From: Semisulcospira habei | Lineage: Eukaryota > Mollusca > Gastropoda > Semisulcospiridae | DNA: 64,000 nucleotides | Reading direction: 5' to 3' | Assembly: GCA_036245525.1 (NCBI GenBank) | Contig: BTPG01000003.1 | Location: 215,100,449-215,164,448, forward strand | Part shown: piece by piece, positions 36,924 to 48,841 of the stretch | How the letters are laid out: each line of letters opens with the position of its first letter | Numbering within the stretch: position 1 is the first letter of the stretch | The notes under the pieces: model-generated | What the model was told of the DNA's origin: nothing | What the model saw: only the letters and a program-made list of their open reading frames with translations | Database searches by the model: none | Position numbers and translations under genes: made by a program

Positions 36924-39665
36924 TCCTGGCTTGACTTCGCGAACGAAGATTCTCTAGGGCTTGCCCACGTCGTCTGCAAGCATTTTCGTGGCTGCGGAGG
37001 CCAATCCGGGACAGGCAGGTTCGACCGCAGTGGCTGCAGGGGAAGGTCTGGTCAGGGTTCTGAGTTACGACAACTCTGTTTTTTCGTCTGAGCCGCTTGT
37101 CCTTAAGGTTAGCTCTGCGAGAGTCCTCAAAGGAGACGGCTGCCTTGTGAATGGTGGAGCGCCAGGTGTCACGGTCCGCAGCAAGCGAAGACCACTGGCG
37201 GTGGTCGATTTGGCAGGCACTAAGGGACTTCTTGAGACAGTCTTTGTATCTCTTCTTTGGTGCCCCTCTGTCTCGGTGTCCAGTGGCGAGCTCGCCGAAC
37301 AGAGTGATCTTGGGTAGGCGATGATCCTCCATCCTGGAGACGTGCCCCGTCCAGCGAAGCTGTGTCCGCAGCAGCAAAGCCTCAATGCTCACAGGTTCCG
37401 CGTGTTCAAGGACCTCGACGTTGGTGACATAGTCACTCCAGTGAATGCCCAGGATGGTAGGCAGGCAGCGCTGGTGAAAGCGTTCGAGGAGTCGTAGTTG
37501 GCTGCGGTAGAGGGCCCAGGACTCGGAACCGTACAGCAGGGTGGTGAGGACGACAGCTCTGTACACGCTGATCTTGGTGCCTTTTTTCATCTGTTGATTA
37601 TGCCACACCCGCTTGAATAGTCGCCCGAAAGCACTGTTCGCTTTTGCCAGCCTGTTGTCCAGCTCCTTGTCCAGCTTGGCGTCTGACGTGATGATGCAAC
37701 CAAGGTAGGTAAACTGGTGTACAGACTTCAGTTCGGACTCGCCGATGGTGATGTGGGGAGGGCGATGCTCTTCCTTGGGTGCCGGCTGATGAAGGACCTC
37801 TGTCTTTTTCAGACTGACCTCAAGTCCAAAGAGCTGGGCGGCATCTGCGAAGCAGGACGTAATGCGCTGCAAGGCTCTCTCTGTGTGTACAACGAGGGCA
37901 GCGTCATCAGCAAAGAGCAGCTCACGAATCAGTTGGTCTAGGGTTTTCGTGTGGGCCTGCAGTCGTCTGACGTTGAACGGGCTGCCATCGAGACGATATG
38001 TGATGTACACTGCGTCGTCATCGTCGAGGTCCACTGTGGCCTGCTTGAACATCATGCTGAAGAAGATGGTGAAGAGGGTCGGTGCCAGCACGCAGCCTTG
38101 CTTCACGCCGTTGCGAATGGGGAATGGTTCTGAGAGGTCACTGTTTAGTCTGACCTGGCCTTGCTGGTCCTGTGGAGCTGGACGATCATGTTGAGGAACT
38201 TTGGGGAACAACCTAGTCGCTCCAGGATCTGCCACATACCTTGCCTGCTTACAGTGTCAAACGCTTTTGTTAGGTCAACAAACGTTACGTACAGCCCTTT
38301 GTTCTGCTCGCGGCACTTCTCCTGAAGCTGTCTCAGCACAAAGACCATGTCGGTGGTACTCCTGTTGGCTCTGAAGCCACACTGGCCCTCTGGGAGGTGG
38401 TCTTCAGCGATGGCAGGTACCAGGCGATTCAGGAGCAACCTTGCGAGAATTTTCCCGGCAATGGACAGCAGGGTAATTCCACGATAATTAGAGCAGGCAG
38501 ACTTCTCTCCTTTATTCTTGTACAGGGTGATGATGACTGCATCACGGAGATCCTTTGGTAGTGTTCCTTTTCCCCAGCAGCAGAGAAAGAGGTCGTGGAG
38601 CTTGTTGTGCAGTGCTGGGCCTCCATGTTTCCAGATCTCTGGCGGGATTCCGTCAATGCCTGCTGCTTTGCCACTCTTGAGCTGGTGGATGGCTGTGAAG
38701 GTCTCTTCGGCGGTGGGTGGTTCGTCCAATTCAACATTTAGTGGAAGGTGTGGGATTTGGAGGATGACTGTTTCTTGAACAGTGCGCTCAGCGCCGAAGA
38801 GGTCCTGAAAGTATTCCGACCAGCGGTTCAAGATGGAGGTATTATCTGTGAGGAGTGCCTGTCCATCAGCGCTTCGCAGGGGACTTTGTACCAGGTGCCT
38901 AGGGCCATACACTGCTTTCAGTGCTTCGTAGAAGCCCCTGTAGTCACCGTTGTCAGCGCAGAGCTGGGTCCTCTGTGCGAGTCTGGACCACCACTCCTTC
39001 TGGAGCTCTCTAATCTTGAGCTGGAGACTGCTGCAGATGAGGCGGAAGGCAGACTTCTTCACAGGGCAGGAAGGCTGTCCTGGGTGGGCCTGGTGAGCGG
39101 CTCTTTCTTTTTGCAAGAAGTTCCTGGATCTCTACGTCGTTTTCGTCAAACCAGTCTTTGTTCCTCTTTCTAGCAAAGCCCAAGACTTCCACAGAGGATT
39201 TTACAATAGCAGTTTTCAGTTGTTCCCAGAGTGTTTCAGGGGAGGAGTCTGCTGGATCAACTGTGTCTTTGAGCATGCGCTGTAAATCGGCCTGAAGGGC
39301 AGCTTTCTTTTCGTCACGCTGAAGGCTGGCAACATCAAGCTTTTTCTTGGGGGGGGGGGGGGGGCTTTCTTGGGTTTCAGCTTGACGCGGAGCCTGAGTT
39401 TGCAGCGAACAAGGCGGTGGTCAGTGTGGCACTCTGCGCTGGGCATCACTCTGGTGAGGAGGACGTCACTGCGGTCCCACTGACGCACCAGGACATAGTC
39501 AATAAGGTGCCAGTGCTTGGAGCGAGGATGCATCCAGGTGGTCTTTCGACTGTCCTTTTGCTGGAAAGTAGTGTTGGTGATGACAAGTTGCTGCTCTGCA
39601 CAGAGCTCCAACAGTAGGCGACCATTGTCATTGCAGTTCCCAACGCCATGCTTGCCGAGGACTCC
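36895..39665 (-). pseudogene. RTE-like ORF2: endonuclease end, RT, zinc finger
   Basis: On the minus strand the endonuclease end has SKHWHLIDYVLVRQ and CHTDHRLVRCKLRL. RT blocks are KAAGIDGIPPEIWK, NYRGITLLSIAGKILARLL, QCGFRANRSTTDMVFVLRQL, VDLTKAFDTVSRQGMW, NGVKQGCVLAPTLFTIFFSM and the catalytic LLFADDAALVVH. The thumb continues HQFTYLGCIITSDAKLD, then YGSESWALYRSQLRLLERFH. The C-terminus is a C2HC-like finger, FPCSHCGRTCLSRIGLRSHE plus NAC, then LRSRSQARIFV. Lesions are few: a C-run (39344-39364) and frameshifts near 39115 and 38160. It is probably the youngest LINE here. Confidence 0.9.
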
Positions 39666-39672
39666 TTTCCAG
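36924..39672 (-). mobile_element. nested RTE-like LINE, 5'-truncated, with C-terminal zinc finger
   Basis: A minus-strand element inserted just after the stop codon of the L1-like LINE, flanked by a duplication of about 55 bp. It starts inside the endonuclease domain and keeps the complete RT and C-terminus. Its 3' end (plus strand ctggcttgacttcgcgaacg) is shared with the copies at 50.0 and 63.5 kb. Confidence 0.9.
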
Positions 39673-39732
39673 GAATAAGCAGCTAAACCTTTCTGTTTTT
39701 TTTTTTTTTCTGGCGGAGTTCCAAAACAGATA
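39673..39732 (+). repeat. right copy of a long target-site duplication
   Basis: Matches 36871-36923. The T-run has grown to about 15 bases. It continues into the host LINE 3' UTR. Confidence 0.85.
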
Positions 39733-39963
39733 CTGTACAGAGAAATATGTATTTACTGACATAAACAAATTTAGCCTTTTTACATGTCTGTGGCTGGACT
39801 TTGTGTAAATAATTAATTTCTGTCACCTATTTTGTTAATCTGTGTAGACTGCAGTTGGGTTCGGTTTGGCCTGCTATGATTCACAGTTACTTCCTTCTGA
39901 ATTTTGACAACTATCCGTTTACCAATACATGCATGCAGACCGACTCACAACACAATTTCCAGG

Positions 39964-40084
<121 letters not shown>

Positions 40085-40275
40085 CAAACACGCACTAATT
40101 TAATTAAATTATTTTTTTAACATAATTTATTATCAGTTTGTGTATGTATGATTTTTATTCCTTTTGTATTTGTGTTGTACTTTTTTGCAGTCTATATGTG
40201 TTCATGTCACTAATCTTGCAAAATGTTCAAAATAAATTCATTTTTAAAAAAATAACTAAAATAAAATAAAATAAA

Positions 40276-40754
40276 CCCGGTTATGCCAATCTGTTTTATT
40301 GTGTATTACAATCTAGCATGCCAAACACAATCATAAGCCTTTGTTACTTCAGAAAAAGGTTGCTAATATACTTTTTCTTCTTGAATTCTTTTTAAATGTT
40401 ATTTGTGAGTTTAACTAAATGGTCTGTCGTACATCTACCTTTCATTAACTAGAATTATATCCTGTTTTTCACATTAATGAAACAGCCGATTCAAAATAAT
40501 CTTTTCCATTACCTTGCAAGCTTGTGACGTTAGGGCTATAGGTCTATAACTACTAATGAATGTACGTGTTTTACCTGATTTGAGTACTGAAATTACCACT
40601 GACTGCTTCCAGATAGTAGGAAGAGATCCATTAAACCAACATTTTGGATAAAATTTATGTAATATTATTTTTCCACGGTTCATTTCAATGATTTAGTTTT
40701 TACGAAATTCCATCCATACCCATTGCACTAGAGTTATTTGCAAACGGCTGCAAA

Positions 40755-40844
<90 letters not shown>

Positions 40845-41057
40845 CAGCGACTAAAGCCCGCATTTGAGGACGGACAAGCTTGACATTTTAGGATATAGTC
40901 CCTAAAATATTTATCTCGGGACCTTTTTCGATTTAAAAAAAAAATTAAGATGCTTGTTGGCGAGATAATGGCCATGTCACAAAACCCGGTTGATCCACAC
41001 TGGAATCCGTAATTTGTGTGGTGTTTAGGCGAGGGATGAGTGACAAATATATTTTAA
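40276..41057 (-). pseudogene. I/Jockey-like LINE RT fragment (about 40474-40745) with adjoining (GT)n
   Basis: The minus strand reads an AMGMDGIS block, then LPTIWKQSVVISVLKSGKT and SSYRPIALTSQACKVMEKII, the RT blocks 0-2 of I/Jockey-type LINEs. The fragment is bounded upstream by a (GT)n at 40759-40841. The rest of the interval is non-coding. Confidence 0.7.
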
Positions 41058-41178
41058 ATGGAGCGAGAGAAGACTGAATGCGTGGGTGGGGAGCGGTGTC
41101 CGGTGGTAGCCGAAGTACTGTGTATGACTGATTGGGAGGGGGAATTACCGACTGTGGAATGCTATGATGACAGGTGGA

Positions 41179-41309
<131 letters not shown>

Positions 41310-41590
41310 GGTGGGAAAGTCTAGCGGGTGTGACAACGTGTAGGCGAGGATGAGAGGTTGGGTGGGAGGAGTGAGAGTAGGGGAGGTAGCTGCGTGGGTG
41401 GCACAGTGTTGACTAAGAGACGGTACCGAGAGGTACACCAGTCATTCTGCTAAGGAAGCAGCCGCAAGCGACAGCTAGAATTTGAAAGTAGTGAAGCAAT
41501 CGGCGATGCCCGCTGGCTCAGTCACCTGCTCGCAGAACAGGAGGAGGGACGGCCGGACCGCGCCCACAACGCCCCATCGGCCCCTCTGGC

Positions 41591-41746
41591 AGGGAAGTGT
41601 GCCTGCTGTACAACAGTGGTTACTGCACCTACGGCGCACGCTGCCAGCTGGACCATGTGTGTGCCACATGCGGAAGAGATCACCCGGCGCCGGAACATCA
41701 TGACACACCTGTAGAAGCGGCAGGTGGCAAACACGGGACAGCCTAG
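41591..41746 (+). pseudogene. gag-like CCCH zinc-finger segment of the DIRS-like element
   Basis: A 52-codon open stretch with CLLYNSGYCTYGARCQLDH, a C-x7-C-x5-C-x3-H finger, then CATCGRDHPAPEHH. Such fingers occur in the gag-like protein of DIRS/Ngaro elements and probably bind nucleic acid. It ends at TAG 41744-41746. Confidence 0.65.
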
Positions 41747-42176
41747 GAGATAGCGGAGCAGATTGCACAAGGCGAGGTAGGCCCCACCCATTCAAACACT
41801 TCCTATCATAGCCCTTATCCTGAACTAAGTCCATACAACTGTCAACTGTTGGGTTCTGGAGCGTCAATTAGTTTAAAGCTTTTAGTGTGGCAAGACATTC
41901 GCTTCTGATAAGGACAAAATTTTCTCCTTGAATGTATCAAACATGGTTTTAATATCACGGACAAACAGCAGACTGTTAGACCTGTAGAGCAGAAAAATCA
42001 CACATCTGCCTTAAAAAACAGTAGCGGTAGAAAAGGAGCTCATCGATCAGATAAGGTCATTATTTTGTAGCATTACAAAAACCAAACGCAATTAGTGCTG
42101 GCGGCGATCCAAAAAGACGACAATAGCATACGCCTGATACCTGATACATGACGGCAGCAAGGCTGTAGGCCATGCA

Positions 42177-42680
42177 ATGAACGATGTTTCAGTTCCTGAG
42201 ACAGTAAACTTTCAGACGCTAGCGGACGCGTGCGGACTAGCCAAGTCCGGCTACTGGTGCTCGAAGGTTGACTTTAAGGCGGCATACCGACCTGTGTGTT
42301 TCCATCCAGATAATTACCAAAGTCGCAGGCCTAAAATGGATGTTTACCGGCGAGCCTATATACCTGTTTGATAGTAGGCTACCCTTTGACAGTAATGTGG
42401 GCCTTTCGCACTTTCACAGACTCTCTCAGGCAGTTCGCAGATGTATGATACGGCGCGGCATGACAGGGATAGTAGATGTATGATACGGCGCGGCATCACA
42501 GGGATAGTAGCAGCAAAGTCCAAAGAGGAATGCACTCAAATGCTGATGACGCTCATTGCCCCTTTTACGTAGATTAGGGTTCAATATTAGCTGGCCTAAG
42601 ATGGTGGGGCCTACACAAGCCATTACATTTCTTGGGATCCAGATCTCCACTCGCACAAGCACCTTGTCATTGGGCGACGA
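42177..42680 (+). pseudogene. DIRS-like reverse transcriptase fragment
   Basis: It has SVPETVNFQTLADACGLA, then GYWCSKVDFKAAYRPVCFHP, the lysine/aspartate block of DIRS RT. Shifted frames carry PFDSNVGLSHFHRLSQAV and RRGMTGIVDV, where a catalytic box should follow but is degraded. An approximately 24-bp direct duplication (gatgtatgatacggcgcggc at 42439 and 42476) breaks the frame. Confidence 0.65.
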
Positions 42681-42681
42681 C

Positions 42682-43224
42682 AATTGATTGATTGATTGTA
42701 CATTGCTTAACGTCCCGACAGCAACAAGGTTTTTCTCAGGACGGGCCTGCACTGATTGTGAAAAAAAAAAAAAAAAAAAAACTAAACAGAATATTGAATG
42801 TATGTCGCCAGCCGGTCCAATACGTTAATAAACCTACGATATTGGGCCTAAATAAAGCTAAGACCATTTAGCAACACACATCCAATATCAAGAGCTACCG
42901 GCAGCGCAGACAGTAGGGAGAGTTTAAAATAGAAAAATACAGGTGAATGGACCACGGATAGACAGAAACGCATGCCCCAGAAAAGAGAGGAAAACACACC
43001 CTGTGGGGCTGACCAGGGTGACCCTGGGAACTAAAAAGTAGTTAACCCCACCCAAGTCCCCCAGGGCAGACCCGGGTGGGGCAAGGCAGAACACGCGCGA
43101 CAAAGCAATGCTTGCAGTCCTTAGCAGGGTCCCAACTGGGCGTGTCAAGCCGTCAAGGGAAGCAGTTTTTCTCTCAGGCGGATTCTTGATACGATTAAAT
43201 CCTTTCAGCAGCAAAGGCATTAAA
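42682..43224 (-). mobile_element. non-autonomous retroposon with (ATCA)n tail inside the DIRS-like element
   Basis: The minus strand ends gacgttaagcaatgtacaat followed by ATCA units (plus strand ttgattgattgattg at 42686). An A-run lies at 42762-42780. The gacgttaa end resembles that of the I-like LINE at 27.03 kb. No coding domain is present. The host frame resumes at about 43225. Confidence 0.6.
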
Positions 43225-43815
43225 CGAGACTCTCACGGGAGTTTCATGCAGACTTACAGTGGTGGTTATCTTACATGCATGTTTTAAATGGCACTGTGTA
43301 TTATGACTCGCAAAGCAAGGAACATGTCCATGTTGATGCATGCAACCTGGCGGCAGGTGCGTTCTGGAAAGGTGATTGGAATTATACACTGTTCTCTTCA
43401 GACATGGCTGGCTACCAACGACTAGCATATTAATTATAAAGAGGTGTGCGCGGTGGTGCAGGCAGTCAGCCGATGGGCCCCCGTATGGCGAGGGAAACAG
43501 GTGGTCATTCATACGGACAGCACGGTGACAATGCTATCATTAACAAAGGGCGCTCAAAAGACCGCTATGTCGATAGTCTGTTGAGCAAGATGGCATGGGA
43601 GTGTGTGAGAATGAATTGCAGTGTGTCAGCGATGCGCGTGGCTGGCAGTGTGAATGTGTTTGCCGACACTATTTCCCGCCTGCACGAAGGACGGCTGGCC
43701 ATGCTAGGACAATTGCTAACGAATTGGCACCGGGGCCGACCGCCTGACATCCACCTTCTGAATCATATGTCACGGCCAGCTCTTGCTTTTGTGCTGTCTA
43801 ATTGCCGGGTGTAGG
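43225..43815 (+). pseudogene. DIRS-like RNase H region
   Basis: In mixed frames it reads FHADLQWWLSYMHVLNGT, VDACNLAAGAFWKGDWNYT, AVVQAVSRWAPVWRGKQVV plus IHTDS (catalytic Asp), and SVNVFADTISRLHEG. These are the RNase H blocks of DIRS/Ngaro pol. Frame changes occur at about 43.43 and 43.55 kb. Confidence 0.7.
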
Positions 43816-44131
43816 CTGAGACACCAGCTATTGCAAGAGGGGGCGGGATATCGTCCCAGTGCCTTTGCCGACAACACCAAGAAAACATATCAGACTCATT
43901 TGCGCTCTTATCTCAGTCGGTGTGACCAAATCAACATCCAGCCGATACCGATGTGTGAGGAACAGTAGCGCAGTACGCGGCCTCTTTGGCCAGGACACTT
44001 CAGCCAAGCTCCGTGGCACAATAACTCAGCATTGTTCGTCTTTTGCATTTAGAATTAGTGACAGCAGTAGTGCCAAGATACTGGTTAGAGACGTCACTAT
44101 GAAAACAGCGTCGTTGACTAATGATGCCATG
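43816..44131 (+). pseudogene. tyrosine recombinase, N-terminal core-binding domain
   Basis: It reads AFADNTKKTYQTHLRSYLSR, then in a shifted frame VAQYAASLARTLQPSSVAQ, a stop, and LSIVRLLHLEL. This matches the SAM-like core-binding region of tyrosine recombinases, which integrate DIRS elements through a circle. The catalytic domain with Arg...Tyr is missing, so the gene is 3'-truncated. Confidence 0.68.
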
Positions 44132-44499
44132 GCGTGAAGATTGAAGTGATGTCATTTTCGCTGTTTTATTTCTTCAGAATAGTTATGCCACACCAGACCA
44201 CGGAGCTTACGAATGGCGGGAATCGCCGTGTGTCCGTCTTTATTTCTGTGTGCCAGTGTGTGTGGATCAGAAGGTGGGTTAGAGTAGAAGGAGATAGATT
44301 CCTGTCGCTACACGAGCCCACAGCGCGTACTAATGGCGGGAAGCGCCGCGTGTCCGTCTTTGTGTGCGCCGACGTGTGTGATGATCAGAGGTTGGCTTAG
44401 AAAGGACGGAAAAGGATCAGCATAATAAGCCTAAAAATATGAACAACCCTAAATGTTCCTAAAAGATAAACACATCTGAGCTCCAAACAATACGGCAGA
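44132..44499 (+). repeat. tandem duplication of about 119 bp
   Basis: The segment around 44203-44255 (aatggcgggaatcgccgtgt, then gtccgtctttatt) recurs at 44331-44375 (aatggcgggaagcgccgcgt, then gtccgtctttgt), with gatcagaaggttgg-like ends after each. No coding content. Confidence 0.6.
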
Positions 44500-44725
44500 T
44501 TTCGGGATGAAATCCTCATCTTGTTATCAAAGGTATTTGCAAACTTTTCAATATAATTTGGCATAAAGGCAACTGATGATAACACCTTTCTGAGCATGCT
44601 AATTTAGTTACTCCCTCACAAAGGTCAAGGGTCACGGAGGTCGACAGATATGTGAAAAATGTATACATTTTGAGAAAAACTGGAATATCACTGGAACAAA
44701 AGCCAGCCCTTTACGTATGTTCAAG
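44500..44725 (+). repeat. AGGTCA-type dispersed repeat
   Basis: Closely related to 57320-57510 (shared gcaaacttttcaatataatt, aggtcaagggtcac and aaagccagccctt segments). Confidence 0.75.
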
Positions 44726-44729
44726 AATA

Positions 44730-45420
44730 AGAATAAGAGTACTTTATTATCTCTAAAAGAGAAATTTGTTTGTGGTATATTGTTATAACAAGACATAAAA
44801 AAATTATAACACAATTATGAACATTTTCTCCCTGCACTTACACAGCTACAATTTCCAAATGAACAAAGTATGCACTATAAAATCTTTACACTTAGCTCTT
44901 ACAAATCCCACACATAAATATCTTTTATGCACTGAGCGGCACTTACATTCACACCCACATCTACTACATGCCTACATAATACTGATTGCACAGCTAAAGG
45001 GAGATAGGGGGAGGAGTTAGATTTGGGTATGCGTTGATGTACCTACAGATTGCTTAGAGTGATGGATTCGGGGATGAAACTGTTCTGTAGTCTGAGTGCC
45101 TAGCTTCGTGCGCGCGGAGTCTGCGGCCAGAAGGGAGGGGTTTTCAGAGCAGGGCAAGGTCATGGCATCTTTCTGAAGCTATCTGCCTACCCTTTTTCAC
45201 CACACAATGTTCATACAGAGACTTCACACTTGCTTGTTAACTGCCAATCACCTTGCTGCAGACGTTTATCATTCGTGCCAGGACGTTCTTGTTCTTCACA
45301 CTCAGACCTCCATACCAGCACACGGAACCGGAAGTGATGACAGACTCGATAACAGAGGCAGTGTCATCCGAGTATTTTATAAGAAGGGTAGAGTCAGTGT
45401 CACTAGAATCGTAGTGTAGA
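44730..45420 (-). pseudogene. L2/Rex1-like LINE, 3' end
   Basis: The minus strand reads ASVIESVITSGSVCWYGGLS, VKNKNVLARMINVCSKVIG, a stop, ASVKSLYEHC, and LRTTEQFHPRIH-like remnants. These are the conserved C-terminal blocks of L2/Rex1-like LINEs. The end gagataataaagtactctta followed by TTCTTA units is the tail. The same clade is seen at 4425-4800. Confidence 0.72.
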
Positions 45421-46105
45421 GTGTAAAAAGCACAGGGGAGAAAACTGTTTATTGAGAGGCGCCTATGGAAGTGGACCTAAGGAGTATTGGTCAGAACAGC
45501 GCGCACCGCTTCGGCTCTGCTTCCACCCACACGCTCTCACTATCACACCTCAATCTCACGCTCAACTCCACACTACTTCCTCATCCTGATACACCGAACC
45601 AACACTTTTTCTGTCAGTTGTGCAAAATAACGGAGGCGTTTTATTCCCGTGACTCGCACTTGTCAAACATGTAAGACAGCATCTAATCCAGCCAGTAGGT
45701 TTACTGGTTGTTTCCTGCCCAAACCTCAACGGATAAACGCCAGTTTTTCACCCAGATGAGAGAAAAGTTTAGACACATGAACACACAAAGGTAAAACTTA
45801 TCATGTGGATTGGTCATACACGTGAGCCATAAGGTCTTTGCCTTTCTTGTTTGTGTTTAATTATCGAAAAGTGTATGAACCCAGTCTGCGTCAGCTAGCA
45901 ATGAACGGGTTAAATTGGCATTTAAACATGCCTGTCATGTGCTCTGTCTCAGGTTAACCTGCCACCGCGTGTTAAACACAACATTGTCAGCTGTTCTTAC
46001 TACCCAATGTGCAAAAGCCCATCGGGCCGACGTCGGCACGATGGCCTTTGTGCACTGCTAGGAGCGAGGGCGGCTTGCAATTACATCTAATGCGTACTCT
46101 TTCAG
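45421..46105 (+). other. non-coding intron upstream of Ig exon 3
   Basis: No gene. At 46003-46033 it carries cccaatgtgcaaaagcccat followed by cgggccgacgt, which is shared with 24898-24931. It ends with the acceptor gtactctttcag. Confidence 0.55.
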
Positions 46106-46435
46106 GGACCGGGAAAGCTATCGTGAAGTGCCTGCATGTTGAAAGCAGCGATTCAGACTTTTTCACAGACAAAACCAATGAACCCTATAAACTGGACTGC
46201 CTAGCGATTGGAAAGCCAAAGCCGGATATCGACGTGTTCCTCGTGGCAGGTTCCGGCTCGGCTGACACAGAGGTCAAACAGGTTGCAGATGTGGATGCAT
46301 CCATAGGTCTCTACCGCCGGCAGAAGGTGTATACCGTCATGTCCCCCGCTGTGTGTCAGACTAACCACACGTTCCGCTGCTACACCAAGAACTCCAAGGG
46401 GAACCATTCCAAGATTATCAACATCACAGCTGGTT
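46106..46435 (+). CDS. exon: Ig-like domain 3
   Basis: A 330-bp symmetrical exon. The acceptor is gtactctttcag (46094-46105) and the donor is GTAAGTG from 46436. Both boundaries are phase 1 and close to consensus. The peptide starts TGKAIVKCLHVESSDSDF and contains YKLDCLAIGKPKPDI (first Ig Cys), SPAVCQTNHTFRCYTKNSKG (second Ig Cys in F-x-C-Y) and NHSKIINIT, with sequons NHT, NHS and NIT. It is one Ig-superfamily module of about 110 codons, presumably the same protein as the exons at 6704 and 24590. The protein is not identified further. Confidence 0.8.
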
Positions 46436-46936
46436 GTAAGTGACGTAGCCGCGTAACACCGATAATGAGCTTGCGTTCACACCGACCGACTGCTGACAAC
46501 GAAGCCCAGCGAAATCGCTTTTGCTAGCCAATGTGTACCAATAGTAGGGGCGGATGTGGACAGAGGGGTGGGAGGTTACAAGGGTTCAGCCACCACCACC
46601 CCCCCCCCCGACCCAATATTTAAAAAAAAATAAATGCTATAACAAAGTCTCCTTTAGGAGTGTTTTGATCCCCTCCCATCCCCCTCCCCTCCCCCACCTC
46701 TCCCACCTCCTCTCCCCGCTTTTTGATTTTTCGGCACCTGGAAGCAAGGTCTAGTGTCGTGGAGGCCTTTTGTATGAGGTTGAAGGTCCCAAACAAAAGG
46801 TAACTGATCCGCCCCTGAGTACCATAGACATCGCGCCAAACATCTTCAAGAGGCAGTGATCCTTATGAGCCCTCTGAGCTCAAGAGGATGTATGCCTACG
46901 GGAGGTGTTGGAGTGTTGTCCGTGTACGAGTTTCAA
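46436..46936 (+). other. intron; C-rich stretches and a shared segment
   Basis: It has polypyrimidine and C-rich DNA (46590-46725) and, at 46841-46867, a segment matching the intron after Ig exon 2. No gene. Confidence 0.55.
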
Positions 46937-47726
46937 TTTGTAGTCGTAGTCTTAGTATGATACAATAACACCAGACGCTCGCACGTAGGGTTCTTGTAAA
47001 GAAACTTCACTCAGCTGCAATTCGGCACACGTGGCACAAGGTTGTAGACCACACAGGAGTAACAGATCCAACAATATTTTGTTCTCACGATGCACTCTCA
47101 GCGCAATGCGTTCACAAATGTATCCACACGTTGGTACACTGTCTCGTACAATGCATCCACAATTCTGATACACTGCGACTCCCATACAATGCACCAACAC
47201 TGATACACTGTCTCCTTTACAATACATCAACACTTTTGACACTCTGCGTCTCTTATACAATATACACACATATTTCCTAACACGCTCTTGTATACTATTA
47301 CAGATGTCCAGAACAATCTAGCAAAATTACACAACTCAATCAATCAGAAAAGAAAACGTAACCAAAACTCATAATATTCATTACAATGAACACTCTAGAT
47401 CTATCTACAGTCTACCACTAACATCTAGTTGCATGCCATAAATGTTGCAAAATGTTACCATCATGTTTATTGCACAACTTTGATGTCATATCTGATGTGA
47501 CTAGAATAATGCGCCGCTACTAGAACCTTCCAGTCTAATGTAGGTCAGACTTTTCAACAATGTAGCGAAATGACGCAATATTCTAACTACACAACAAAAT
47601 AAATCTATCGGAAGTCTCCATACAAAAGAAAACGAAAGGTACGTGATACTTATGCAAAACAACTTAACTGAACACCGGGTCTTTCCGATAATTAAAACAT
47701 GCCCCGACACAACCACAAACGTAACA
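46937..47726 (-). mobile_element. gypsy 3' LTR (outer end truncated or diverged)
   Basis: Homologous in reverse to the solo LTR at 21851-24146. On the minus strand it starts TGTTACGTTTGTGG at 47726 and keeps cgttttcttttgtatggaga, tagatagatctagagtgtt and ttttggttacg. The expected GTAACA terminus is not found near 46937. It follows the integrase on the minus strand, as a 3' LTR should. Confidence 0.7.
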
Positions 47727-47881
47727 ATGAGGATCTCTCCCTAGTGGAGGTGTGTGCAGTGTTGTCTGTGCATGAGAATTTATGCTTTTTGGACATGTGT
47801 GCAGTGTTGTCTGTGCATGAGAATCTATGCCTATTAGAAGTGTGTGCAGTGTTGTTAGTCTATTCGTATGGTACAAGTTGG
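47727..47881 (-). repeat. about 46-bp tandem repeat beside the LTR
   Basis: Two full units and one partial unit of gtgtgcagtgttgtctgtgc, atgagaat between integrase and LTR, where the polypurine tract is expected. Confidence 0.8.
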
Positions 47882-48560
47882 TCACAAGTTATTCGCAGTG
47901 ACTTGGCCGTTGTTTGTGTGGTAGATTGATCTTTTGCTGTTGTAGGTGTGGACTAGAGGTGCTACTGACTTATGCCACTGCGCTTTCCGCTCTGGATTCA
48001 GATTGCCGAGCATCCCTAGCAGGGTTCTATTGAAACGCTCGGTCATCCCGTTCCCCATTACGTGATATGGCGAGGTCCTGATCTTGTCAATAACGGCCAG
48101 CTGACAGAGATCTTTGATAACACGACTCTCAAAGTTCGCGCCTTGGTCTGAGTGGAGCCTCCTGGGAAATCTATAATGCACTATGAAGTTGTTGAAAAGC
48201 GCGTCTGCCGTTGTCTTGGCGGTCTGATTTCGAGTCGGTATGGCCTGGGCATATCTCGTGAAGTAGTCGGTAATCACAAGGATATGCTGATAGCCACTGG
48301 AAGACGTCTGCAGCCTCATGAAGTCAATGCAAACTAACTCCATGCAATGCAAACTAACTCCATGCTACTGATGTTGACTAACGGGGCCTTCTGTCCAACA
48401 ACTTTCCGGCATAAACATCGTGGGCGGTTCTTGCACCAGCCTTCAATCTGAGGCCACCAGAATCGCTCCTTTGCCAGTGCAGTCGTGCGGTCCCGGCCTG
48501 AATGGCCTATGTCATCATGAATCCCTTGCAGAGAGCGTTGGGTGAATGCTGCCGGCAAGA
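47882..48560 (-). pseudogene. gypsy integrase
   Basis: The zinc-binding region reads GIHDDIGHSGRDRTTALAKE, RFWWPQI and CKNRPRCLCRK (an HHCC-like pattern with one Cys changed). The core has VCIDFMRLQTSSSGYQHILV, LHSDQGANFES and GNGMTERFNRTLLGML, the D, D(35)E catalytic set. A 20-bp tandem duplication at 48324-48363 breaks the frame between the two. It catalyses insertion of the element's DNA copy. Confidence 0.85.
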
Positions 48561-48841
48561 CTAACTATGACTGCACAACATTGTCGGTTGTTGTCTCCTT
48601 GTACAGTGTCCCACGCTGCAGCCGAAAATGTTGCCAGTGTCGGTACATCGCTGAGTGCTCAGGCGTGCAAGGGAAGTTCTGGCGTCGAGGAATGCGCTTA
48701 TTTCTAATGAGCCTCAGCCACGGACCTATCACTGGGTCGTCGTCCTGTGCTCGGCGCCAATCCTTACGCGTGAACTCAGCCAAGTCTTGACCATCAGGCT
48801 CATCAAGCACGTCCGCTAACGTCACCGACAAGCAATGCGTC

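Larger units (their letters stand above)
41480..44131 (+). mobile_element. DIRS/Ngaro-like tyrosine-recombinase retroelement, degraded
   Basis: The order is a CCCH-finger gag-like segment, RT, RNase H and tyrosine recombinase N-terminus, which is the DIRS/Ngaro order. A minus-strand non-autonomous insertion (42682-43224) splits the RT/RNase H region. Stops and frameshifts are common. Terminal repeats were not identified. Confidence 0.72.
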
